Origin: Candidatus Zhuqueibacterota bacterium | Lineage (GTDB): Bacteria > Zhuqueibacterota > Zhuqueibacteria > Residuimicrobiales > Oceaniaggregativiventaceae | Direction of reading: 5' to 3' | Assembly (NCBI GenBank): GCA_014728115.1 | Contig: WJME01000185.1 | Coordinates: 1-42,033 of the forward strand | DNA: 42,033 nt | The notes under the pieces: model-generated | The model's database searches: none | What the model was told of the DNA's origin: nothing | The model's input: only the letters and a program-made list of their open reading frames with translations | Shown: positions 25,021-33,033 of the stretch, one piece after another | Position numbering within the stretch: the first letter of the stretch is position 1 | Layout of the letters: every line of letters starts with the position of its first letter | Position numbers and translations under genes: made by a program

Positions 25021-27156
25021 CTAATCGATCCCCATCTCTGTTAACAGATGCCTGGCGCCGGCGAATTTTTCGGTGATGAATAAAACATAGCGAATATCCA
25101 CGGAAATGGTTCGTTGCATGTCATAGTCATACTGCCAGTCGCTGGTCATGGCTTCATAGTTGCCGTCAAACGCCAGTCCGATCAGTTCTCCTCTGGCATT
25201 CATGACGGCACTGCCGCTGTTGCCTCCGGTGATATCGCAGCGATGGGTGAAATTGACAGAGATATCCTCAAAATCGGGATGAGCCCATTGCCCATAGTCT
25301 TTGGCATCGTAAAGTGTTTTCAGCTTTTGCGGCATGTCGAACGGCTCGTTGCCGGTATCTTTTGCAATCACTCCTGCCAGTGTCGTAAATGGTTCATATT
25401 GAATGGCATCGGCGGGTGTATACCCGGCAATGTGACCATAGGTGAATCGCATGGTGCCATTGGCATCCGGATAGAGTCCGGTCCCCTTGAATTCATAGAC
25501 AGCACTCAAATAGTTTTTGCGCGCATCCTGGATTTTCGCATTGAATTGTTTATTGCGATCCTCCAGTTCCTGGTTCTCTGTATACAGACTTGCGGCCATT
25601 TGAATCAGCGGATCATCGAGTTGCTCGAGTTCTTTTAATGATTTATCAAAAAGCGATCTGGCATATTCGACAGAATCCAGCATTGTGTTTGCATAGGCAT
25701 GCTCGACAAAGTCATCGATGCGGGTTGCCCCTGTGAGCAGGTATTCCAGACCATCGATCCTGGACTCACCAGCTAATTCGTTCGCTTTTTCCAGCGTGCG
25801 TTTGAGCATGGCCTTGTCGACGGGTTCATAATAGCTATAGTAACGAAGATGCAGGCGGTCGATCGTTCTTTTGACATCTTTTTCATTGAAATGCGGATCC
25901 CGGTCCTTTTCGGATTTGGCGCGTTCCCTGGCAATATCATAAATCTCAATGGCCAAAGAACTCAGAGTACCAGCTCTGTAACCGAACTGACTCAAGACAT
26001 TGTCTTTTTCCCGTGTCTGACCGAGTTCATCATAGAGCGCCTTGACATCCGAAAGCACACGCCCATATTTTTGTTCTAGTTCTGCATCGCTGTGGATAAA
26101 ATTCATGAGCTCGTTTTCGAAAGCGATTTTATTATCCAGAAAACCGGTTTTTTTCATTCCATCCAGATTGCCCTGATAATTCTTCATGGTGTTGTTCAGG
26201 CCGGCGTTACGGCTGGCGACACGGATCTTTCCTTCCGGTGAATCTTTGGTCAATTCATCCATCAGCTCGATGAGTTCGTGATATTCCTGAATGGTTTCGG
26301 GATAGTTGTATTTCATATTCCAGGCTACAGAGTTGGAGGTTCGCCAGCGATTGGTGCTTCCGGGAAAGCCAAGAATAAAGGTAAAATCACCCTCTCTGAG
26401 CGGCTCGGTGGCGACACGGAGGTAATTTTTGGGTTGTACAGGAATGTTATCCGGATGGTATTTTGCACCCGTGCCGTCCGGGGCCTGATAGACGCGCAAG
26501 AAGGTAAAGTCGCCGGTATGGCGCGGCCACATCCAGTTGTCGACATCTCCGCCATATTTGCCAATGGATTTAGGCGGTGCATAGACAATGCGGACGTCCT
26601 GATACTTTTTGTAAACGAATAAAAGATATTGCTTGCCTTTATACATCGAGGCGATATAAGCATAAACATCCTCTTTATCGCCTTCAATGGTCTCTTCCAG
26701 GGCCTTGATTTTGGCGGTAATCTTTTTCTCCTGCTCCACAGGATCATCGACTTTCTGTGCAACCTTTAGCACCTCTTGGGTTACATCTTTAATCTCTTGC
26801 AATACATAAGCATTAGACCCTCTTGCCTCGATTTCTTCAGACCGATTTCTCGCCAGAAAACCATTTTTGATATAGTCGTTTTCGCCGCTGGAGGCTCTCT
26901 GGAGGGCCCCATAGGCACAATGGTGATTGGTCAACAAGAGTCCTTCCGGTGAGACGAACGAGGCGCTGCATCCGCCGAGCCAGACGATGGCATCGGTCAG
27001 TGAAGTCTTGTCAGGATGATAAATATCCTCTGTATCAATTTCCAATCCCTTTTCTTTCAGACCCAGCTGGTCGAGTTGTGTCACCAACCACATGCCTTCT
27101 TCTGCAAAGACAGACACCGAAAAAAATGAAAACAAGAGGAATAAAACCTTTTTCAC
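25021..27156 (-). CDS. S46 dipeptidyl peptidase, DPP7-like
   Basis: A 711-residue secreted serine exopeptidase. The signal peptide is KKVLFLLFSFFSVSVFA. The catalytic histidine is in LLTNHHCAYGA, the aspartate in the NWMWPRHTGDF neighbourhood and the serine in GGNSGSAVMN. Family members release dipeptides from oligopeptide N-termini in the periplasm. The residue that sets P1 preference is Gly in AFDGNYEAM; DPP7 has Gly here and DPP11 has Arg, so a hydrophobic P1 is inferred. The start is placed at GTG 27156, preceded by AAGGAGAT at ideal spacing. Upstream ATG codons (to 27207) would add 17 residues and have no such site. The resulting length fits the family. Confidence 0.92.
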   Translation of the reverse strand: MKKVLFLLFSFFSVSVFAEEGMWLVTQLDQLGLKEKGLEIDTEDIYHPDKTSLTDAIVWLGGCSASFVSPEGLLLTNHHCAYGALQRASSGENDYIKNGFLARNRSEEIEARGSNAYVLQEIKDVTQEVLKVAQKVDDPVEQEKKITAKIKALEETIEGDKEDVYAYIASMYKGKQYLLFVYKKYQDVRIVYAPPKSIGKYGGDVDNWMWPRHTGDFTFLRVYQAPDGTGAKYHPDNIPVQPKNYLRVATEPLREGDFTFILGFPGSTNRWRTSNSVAWNMKYNYPETIQEYHELIELMDELTKDSPEGKIRVASRNAGLNNTMKNYQGNLDGMKKTGFLDNKIAFENELMNFIHSDAELEQKYGRVLSDVKALYDELGQTREKDNVLSQFGYRAGTLSSLAIEIYDIARERAKSEKDRDPHFNEKDVKRTIDRLHLRYYSYYEPVDKAMLKRTLEKANELAGESRIDGLEYLLTGATRIDDFVEHAYANTMLDSVEYARSLFDKSLKELEQLDDPLIQMAASLYTENQELEDRNKQFNAKIQDARKNYLSAVYEFKGTGLYPDANGTMRFTYGHIAGYTPADAIQYEPFTTLAGVIAKDTGNEPFDMPQKLKTLYDAKDYGQWAHPDFEDISVNFTHRCDITGGNSGSAVMNARGELIGLAFDGNYEAMTSDWQYDYDMQRTISVDIRYVLFITEKFAGARHLLTEMGID

Positions 27157-27477
27157 GAATGATCTCCTTGACTTTATTTCTGCATGACTAGAGTCCATTG
27201 TATTCAATTACTCTGTTGTCCCAAATAATGCATAGCGAGATCAGACTCTACTATGCGACCACTATATCGATTTATTTTGGACAAGAATATTAAATGTACT
27301 ATAATTTTTACCAAATATCAAGATTTTTGGACACTGATTTGATTCTAGGGTACTTGACCGAATTCTGCTTGCCAAACCCATTCTCCATTCAACAACTAAA
27401 TTCAAATAAAGATCCACATGGCTTATGGCCAAAGGATTGTTTTAGAGCGTGAGCCGCGGATGATGATTGGGAACGGT
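27157..27477. other. Intergenic region with a plus-strand promoter-like element
   Basis: About 320 AT-rich bases between two leftward genes hold no credible protein gene. TTGGAC (27277-27282), 17 bases, TATAAT (27300-27305) is close to consensus but points right, against both neighbours. The leftward promoter of the peptidase must also be here, but no equally clear match was found. Confidence 0.4.
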
Positions 27478-30400
27478 CTATTTTAATAAAATCATTTTAT
27501 TCACATCCATAAAACCGGGCGTTTCAAGGGTATAGAGATATACACCGCTCGCCAGATCGCGACCATTGAAAACGACCCTGTGGCTTCCCGGCGACTGCAC
27601 CTCGTCGACCAGCGAACGGACTTTACGGCCTGTGATATCATAGACGTTCATCATGACCTTGCTGGTCCGGGGCACATGATAGAGGATGTTTGTGTCCGGA
27701 TTAAAGGGATTGGGATAGGCATGCAGCAGTTTGAATTCTGTGGGCATAACAGTGAGATTATTGATTTCATCCCCAATCCCTGTCGGCGTGTCGCGGTTAA
27801 AACAGATGTCATCGATATAGACACTGGCCTCGCCGATATCGATCCCAAGGATGCTAAAGGATATACCAAAGGACTGAACCGATGCATTGGACACCCCGGC
27901 GGGTATTTCCAGCGTAAGCTCATTCCATTCATCTCCCTCGAGATCTTTAATGCTGAACCACTCTCCCACCCATTGCCAGCCCTCATGCATCAGATAATTT
28001 TGTATCCCCCCTGCCCGAGTCGCGTCCCTGGCATGAACCGCCAAAGCCGAATCCACCAGGACCTGAGGAATCCATACATGATAGGTCAATGAGATGACCT
28101 CTTCCGGCAAAGGACTGTTTCTCCTCAAAGCATGTTCTGAGCCGGACTCGAATCTGGCCCTGATTTTATAACTCATCATACCGCTATGCGCACGCTCAGA
28201 GCTGTGAATGGCAACCGGGGTGCCGCCCTGCTCACCCCAGTTTTCCACGATCCAGCCATCAAACTGCGCGCCGGTTTCAAAGCCATACTCTGCCTCAGAG
28301 TGGGAATCTGAGGCAATGATTTCAATGTTTACAGTATCCCTGACCGTGGCACCCTCGCTATCCTCGACCTCGAGGATGATCTCATAGTGCCCGGTATCCA
28401 GCTCGACCTCGACGATTTGACCTGTGGCGAGTTCTCTTTGCTCAAGCATCCATGTATATCGCACAATTTGGCTCTCGCCGGCATAACTGGCAGATGCGTC
28501 CAGTGTGACGCGTTCCTTGCCATCGCCATCCTGATCCACAATGCGCTGATCCTGGCCTGCATCCGCCACGAGGATGGGTATGAGGTTCCCCCCGGATTGG
28601 GACAGCGCATACAAATAAGCATACAACAATGTTTTGCCCCGCATGGTCTGCCGTGGTGTAAACTCGGAATGAGCCCAGATATGGCGGGTATCGATATATT
28701 TGGAGGCGTGCGGCCACTGGTTATGATCCGGATAAAACTTTGCAAGGATCTTTTTCGGATTGCTGCCCACCATATGTCCGCCCCAGCCGTCGATATTGAG
28801 ATACGGCGTATGCCCCGGATGGAGGCCGGGCGTGCCGTCATCGCGACCAGAAGTATAACAGTTTTCCACGCTATTTTTGTCTGCCAGCTCTGTGGTGGCT
28901 GTGGTCATTTGGATCATGTTGAGCGGATTGCGCCCCAGACCCCAGTCCGCCTCCAGCAGCAAGGCATCCAAAAACAAGAGCCGGTCCGCAGGATTATCGG
29001 CCACGGCATGTGCCAGTATCGTGCGATGCATATCCTGACTGGTCTGCCACCAGGCCTGTTCGTCGCTATAGCCACGACGCGACGGACGCTGGTTCACCTT
29101 GCCGGCTTCTTTGCTCTTTGCTTTGGCCATGATCGCCGCTTTCATGTTGCCTTGCAATTCCGGGTAATGAACCGGACGCCTGGTCAGCAGATAAGCCGCC
29201 ACCCCCCAGAGCTGATGATACGAGCCTTGTTGATAAACAGCAGATGACGAACTCGTTACCATGCTCTCATCGCTCATAATATCTTCGTATTTTGTGTCCC
29301 CGGTCAGATTGTAGAGATATGCCGCAGTCATCATTCTGAAATCGACGCCTCTGATACCCTCTATTCTCGTTTCCCACATGGGATCGGACAACTGACCGGC
29401 ATAGTCGAATGCAATGACAGCCGAATCCTGATAGGCCTGCCTTAGCTCACCTAATCCGGCGATCTGAAAGCAATAGGCGAGCATGGCGCTGTTCAGGGCA
29501 TTGGCCCAGGCAGCGATTGCGGTATTGTCTGCCTGGTAGAGCGTGTTGTTTTTGTCGGGATTGGTCAGTCCGTGCGAATAGCCTTTTTGATAGCGCAGAT
29601 TGAGCCAGAAATCGACTTCGTTTCTCGCTTCATCGAGAATGTCGGGAATGCCATTGCCGCTCTCGGCGATTCGCAGGTCATCGTCATCCAGCGCGCCATC
29701 GCTCAGGATATAGGCCAGACAGAGATCATAGATATTGACCACGTGTCCCAGATGGCGGTCCCAGTCCAGTGCATCGCTGTGCCCGCCAATGGCATGGGGA
29801 TTGGTGGGGTTACCCGTTTTTTTAAAGAATGCCCAGTTGGCTGGTGCATCCCATTTGTCACCGCCGGCAAAGGTGCTCCATTGCGGATGATAGGGATCCA
29901 TATCCGTGATATACACCGTACAATTGGCCGGAGACTGATTGGGAATGAACAACGGTCTTCGAGGTACCGGCGTCATATCGAGATTGTCCTGGCCGATGCG
30001 CATATAGAAATAGCCCATGACCGCGACCTTGAAAGGATCGTGATAGATATCATCCCGGATCTCGAAATCCTCACTGCACCCCACCCCCTGCACGGCCAGA
30101 CGATAGGTACCCGGTTGCGTGAATCCGGTAAAATCCACAGTCCACACATCCGATCCCGTTAGATTATGATTGGTTTCTGTTTCGTTTTCCATCCAAAACG
30201 CAACCGAACCGACAGGCTGGGATTCTTTGGTCTCCACATTATAGATATAGACCGTATTTCCTTGCAGGTCTGAATAATCTCTGTTTCCTCCGTCTCCCAT
30301 AAAATGATACAGATCGGCCGCTTTGATCCGGGAGCTGCTCATATACCCCACCAGATTGGTATGGAGCGCTTTAGAGGGACAATTGAAAATATCAAAGGTG

Positions 30401-30912
30401 ATGCTCGTGATGCTCGTTTCGGAATTTATAGATTCATCCATTTCAACAGTGTATGTCTTGCCCTGCTGCATGGAAAAGGGCAATCGGAGGTAGATAAAAT
30501 GTTCATGCGTATAGTCGAAACCGTGATCGCTGGTAACAGGATCCCAGCCGGTATAGGACATGCCATTGACACGTGATTTTCGATACACGGTCTGAGGAGA
30601 GACTCCGGCCTGGCCATATCGCTCATCATCCGATGATGTGAGGGTCCATTTGCCGGCATCTGTTGCCTGTACGAGATCGAGAGCCGGTTCAAAAGAGACC
30701 ACATATGAATTATTTGCTTCACCGGAATGGTGGCCGCCAAAGGCGCCCGGGCCTTGCCCGTCATCCACATACTCGACCTCACCGTCCTGAAAATGGAGAA
30801 CCAGGATATCCTGATCGAGGACTTGCAGTTCGACGAATTTGGAGGCAAAAAGGGGTTGCAAGGCTGTGAGAATCAAGATCGACAGTAAATGTTTTTTTTG
30901 CAAGCGGCACAT
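27478..30912 (-). CDS. Multidomain GH9 protein with PKD-like, CBM-like and sorting domains
   Basis: An 1144-residue secreted glycoside hydrolase. The order is: signal peptide (about 1-23), an N-terminal beta-rich region (about 24-180), a cellulase Ig-like domain (about 184-285), a GH9 barrel (about 290-775), a PKD/Ig-like domain (about 780-865, DAGQDQRIVDQDGDG), a carbohydrate-binding-like beta sandwich (about 873-1055, YGFETG to VYIDDICF) and a type IX sorting domain (about 1065-1144). The catalytic Asp pair is Asp380/Asp383 (GGHSDALD) and the proposed acid is Glu750 in the WAHSEFTPRQT segment. The motifs are divergent, so a substrate other than cellulose is possible. GAAGG precedes the start. 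It is divergent from the PTS EIIC gene. Confidence 0.87.
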   Translation of the reverse strand: MCRLQKKHLLSILILTALQPLFASKFVELQVLDQDILVLHFQDGEVEYVDDGQGPGAFGGHHSGEANNSYVVSFEPALDLVQATDAGKWTLTSSDDERYGQAGVSPQTVYRKSRVNGMSYTGWDPVTSDHGFDYTHEHFIYLRLPFSMQQGKTYTVEMDESINSETSITSITFDIFNCPSKALHTNLVGYMSSSRIKAADLYHFMGDGGNRDYSDLQGNTVYIYNVETKESQPVGSVAFWMENETETNHNLTGSDVWTVDFTGFTQPGTYRLAVQGVGCSEDFEIRDDIYHDPFKVAVMGYFYMRIGQDNLDMTPVPRRPLFIPNQSPANCTVYITDMDPYHPQWSTFAGGDKWDAPANWAFFKKTGNPTNPHAIGGHSDALDWDRHLGHVVNIYDLCLAYILSDGALDDDDLRIAESGNGIPDILDEARNEVDFWLNLRYQKGYSHGLTNPDKNNTLYQADNTAIAAWANALNSAMLAYCFQIAGLGELRQAYQDSAVIAFDYAGQLSDPMWETRIEGIRGVDFRMMTAAYLYNLTGDTKYEDIMSDESMVTSSSSAVYQQGSYHQLWGVAAYLLTRRPVHYPELQGNMKAAIMAKAKSKEAGKVNQRPSRRGYSDEQAWWQTSQDMHRTILAHAVADNPADRLLFLDALLLEADWGLGRNPLNMIQMTTATTELADKNSVENCYTSGRDDGTPGLHPGHTPYLNIDGWGGHMVGSNPKKILAKFYPDHNQWPHASKYIDTRHIWAHSEFTPRQTMRGKTLLYAYLYALSQSGGNLIPILVADAGQDQRIVDQDGDGKERVTLDASASYAGESQIVRYTWMLEQRELATGQIVEVELDTGHYEIILEVEDSEGATVRDTVNIEIIASDSHSEAEYGFETGAQFDGWIVENWGEQGGTPVAIHSSERAHSGMMSYKIRARFESGSEHALRRNSPLPEEVISLTYHVWIPQVLVDSALAVHARDATRAGGIQNYLMHEGWQWVGEWFSIKDLEGDEWNELTLEIPAGVSNASVQSFGISFSILGIDIGEASVYIDDICFNRDTPTGIGDEINNLTVMPTEFKLLHAYPNPFNPDTNILYHVPRTSKVMMNVYDITGRKVRSLVDEVQSPGSHRVVFNGRDLASGVYLYTLETPGFMDVNKMILLK

Positions 30913-31288
30913 GTTTTTTCCTTCTCTTGTACAGTGGGATAGCTTTATCGTGTTTTAAAATTAATCATCGTATTCTGCTGATTATCTTTTGATCCGTCTG
31001 CAGACGTTGCAGAGGGTAGTGTCGGATTATATGAAATCTCATAATAAGAAAAAAAACCGATCCTTTGCAATAAAAATATCAAGCAATGGGGATAGATGGC
31101 TCAACTCTGTGATATTGACAAAAAGTCTTTATTCCGGGTCAAAAAAATGTTGCATAAATGATCAATTTTTTGTATCAGTTAAGATTGTCAGTTTAAACCC
31201 ACTGGTCCATACGCCCTACCAGAATGAATCGGCAGGAAAAACCAGACATTGAAACTCTAGGCTTTCACCAGATAAAAGGAGGGGAGTC
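30913..31288. other. Divergent control region between GH9 and PTS EIIC genes
   Basis: About 375 bases without a credible gene. They contain a perfect 12-bp palindrome and a possible rightward promoter, TTGCAT (31150-31155), 17 bases, TATCAG (31173-31178). AAGGAGG lies directly before the EIIC start. The shared position suggests joint control of the two genes. Confidence 0.45.
30995..31006. promoter_or_regulatory. Perfect 12-bp palindrome, possible operator
   Basis: cgtctgcagacg is its own reverse complement and sits 83 bases upstream of the GH9 start. The shape suits a LacI-type or similar dimeric regulator; none is encoded in the window. Confidence 0.35.
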
Positions 31289-32533
31289 ATGAACGCCACC
31301 CAGTACCTGGATAAACATATTGTGCCGGCACTAACGACATTTAGCGAGAATCGATATCTCTCTGCCATCCGTGCAGGTATGGTGGCCACTGTTCCCTTTA
31401 CGATCATTGGCAGTATTTTTATCATTATCAGCTTTCTCCCCATCCCCGGCTGGAGCGAGATTATCGAGCCGTTCCTCCAGGTGTTGCAAGTTCCCGTTAC
31501 TGCAACGTTTGGCTTGCTTGCGGTCATTGTCTGCTTTTCCATTGCCTATGATCTCGCTTTGCAGGAAAAGATAGAAGCCGTAATGAGTGCCATTCTCGCA
31601 ACCGCCATCTTTATCATGATTCAGGTGGATGTTGAAACATTGACGATAAACATGGAAGGACTGGGATCTGTCGGTATTTTTACGGCCATCCTCATCGCCT
31701 TTATCACGGTAGAGGTGCAGAAATTCTTTATCAAACGAAATTTTGTAATCAAACTGCCCGAGAATGTTCCGCCTATCGTGGCCCAATCCTTTCTGTCGTT
31801 GACCCCCCTCCTGTTTCTGATGACAGCCTTTTGGGTTATTTCGTTCATTCTTGGCATCGATATCAACGGACTGGTACAAACCGCTTTTCAGCCCGTGGTC
31901 TTTGCCCTCAACACTCTGCCGGGAATTATGGTCTATGCGTTCATGGTCACGCTTCTTTGGTCAGTAGGGATCAATGGAGATAATGCCATGGATGCTATTG
32001 TAGCTCCCATCTTTTTACAATATCTCTCCATGAATGTGACCGCAATGGCCCAGGGCGAACCCCTGCCATATATCACGGCCTATGGATTTTTTACGGCATT
32101 TGTCAATGTAGGAGGCACAGGTGCCACGATTGCCCTGGCCCTGATCATGTTCAACTCCAAAGAACCGGGATTCCGAAAGATCAGCCGGGTTTCCATGCCG
32201 ACCCAGGTCTTTCAGATCAACGAACCGATTTTTTTCGGATTTCCGATCGTTCTGAATCCCATCTTTATGATCCCCTATATTTTCAATGCTTTGATGCTCA
32301 CGGCCCTGACTTTTCTTTTGATGGATTGGGGCGTCATCTCCAAGCCGTTCATCAATGTACCCTGGACCACCCCACCGGTCATCGGTCACTATTTGGTTAC
32401 CGGTGGCGACTGGAGAGCAGCCGTATGGGGAGTGATATCCATTCTATTGGCCATGCTGGTTTATTATCCGTTTGCCAAAGTTGCTGAAAAACAGCGGCTA
32501 AAGGCGGAAGAGCAAGGCGTTGCACATGAATAG
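31289..32533 (+). CDS. PTS EIIC, lactose/cellobiose family
   Basis: A 414-residue inner-membrane protein with about ten helices. It resembles the EIIC component of cellobiose/chitobiose phosphotransferase systems: FSENRYLSAIRAGMVATVPFTIIGS is near the N-terminus, the INGDN segment follows the middle, and VNVGGTGATIAL and the QINEPIFFGFP segment (with the conserved Glu of the sugar site) come later. EIIC moves the sugar while EIIB phosphorylates it. No EIIA or EIIB domain is fused or encoded nearby. AAGGAGG gives a strong start. Its position opposite a GH9 gene suggests uptake of a beta-glucoside such as cellobiose. Confidence 0.9.
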   Translation: MNATQYLDKHIVPALTTFSENRYLSAIRAGMVATVPFTIIGSIFIIISFLPIPGWSEIIEPFLQVLQVPVTATFGLLAVIVCFSIAYDLALQEKIEAVMSAILATAIFIMIQVDVETLTINMEGLGSVGIFTAILIAFITVEVQKFFIKRNFVIKLPENVPPIVAQSFLSLTPLLFLMTAFWVISFILGIDINGLVQTAFQPVVFALNTLPGIMVYAFMVTLLWSVGINGDNAMDAIVAPIFLQYLSMNVTAMAQGEPLPYITAYGFFTAFVNVGGTGATIALALIMFNSKEPGFRKISRVSMPTQVFQINEPIFFGFPIVLNPIFMIPYIFNALMLTALTFLLMDWGVISKPFINVPWTTPPVIGHYLVTGGDWRAAVWGVISILLAMLVYYPFAKVAEKQRLKAEEQGVAHE

Positions 32534-32541
32534 GCCACCGA

Positions 32542-32823
32542 CTAGAATCGCAGGGAGAGACAACTCAGTCCGCCGTCCAGTTTGCGAAATTCAGACACAT
32601 CGAGCTCCACAACCGGCAGGCCGGCGTTTTTAATAGCCTGGCTTGCTTTGGGAAAGCCTTTTGCTAGCAATACCCGGACCTCCAATCCACACTCTTTCAG
32701 GGCAGAACCGTATTGATCATGCTGCTCAAGAGCCAGTTCATAGTCCGGTTGCCCCAACCCGGCGGTGGTCAGTCCATGGATCATGTTTTCGCATGGGGTT
32801 TTGATAATGGCATGGGTAAACAT
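32542..32823 (-). pseudogene. Internally deleted dimethylarginine dimethylaminohydrolase
   Basis: A 93-residue frame that joins the two ends of a DDAH-type enzyme, normally about 255 residues. The first ~48 residues match the N-terminus (FTHAIIKTPCENMIHGLT, then GQPDYELALEQH). The last ~42 match the C-terminus (AKGFPKASQAIKNAG, then LDVSEFRKLDGG and SCLSLRF with the catalytic Cys). About 160 central residues are missing, including those carrying the catalytic Glu and His, so it cannot act as a dimethylargininase. The frame is intact across the join. AAGGGA lies 8 bases before the ATG, so a short protein may still be made. Its stop is 8 bases from the EIIC stop. Confidence 0.75.
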
Positions 32824-32937
32824 ATATTGGCATTCCCTTTCATCCTGAACAGGGACCCTTTTTCCTGTGAAATCCTGTACCCTGTACATTGGAAAAGACA
32901 TCTTTATATTTTATGACCAGCCGGAAACAGAGCTTGA

Positions 32938-33033
32938 TCAGAAGCCCGTTCCCTGCATACCCCCTACCAACACCGCGGCCCAAAACACCCAGAAGAATAA
33001 ACGGACCGGGTGATCGAACCGCCGGTTAATAAA
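32938..33033 (-). other. In-frame 31-codon membrane-helix extension after a stop codon
   Basis: Directly after the TGA of the PHP-like gene the same frame stays open for 31 codons and ends at TGA (32938-32940). The translation begins FINRRFDHPVRLFF and continues as a tryptophan-rich hydrophobic stretch ending QGTGF, which looks like one membrane helix. There is no ATG, GTG or TTG start at its beginning. Readthrough, a decayed C-terminal anchor, or a tiny gene with an unusual start are the options. Confidence 0.3.

Noticed and set aside
28387..29247. Plus-strand frame of 286 codons inside the GH9 gene
   Set aside because: It is a shadow of the GH9 frame on the other strand; its translation has no family features.
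31115..31177. Short match between 'aaaagtctttattc' here and a similar string near 35.45 kb
   Set aside because: Only about ten identical bases in AT-rich sequence; not distinguishable from chance.
30989..31252. Plus-strand frame of 87 codons in the GH9/EIIC control region
   Set aside because: Low-complexity lysine/serine translation with no ribosome binding site, in a region expected to hold promoters.
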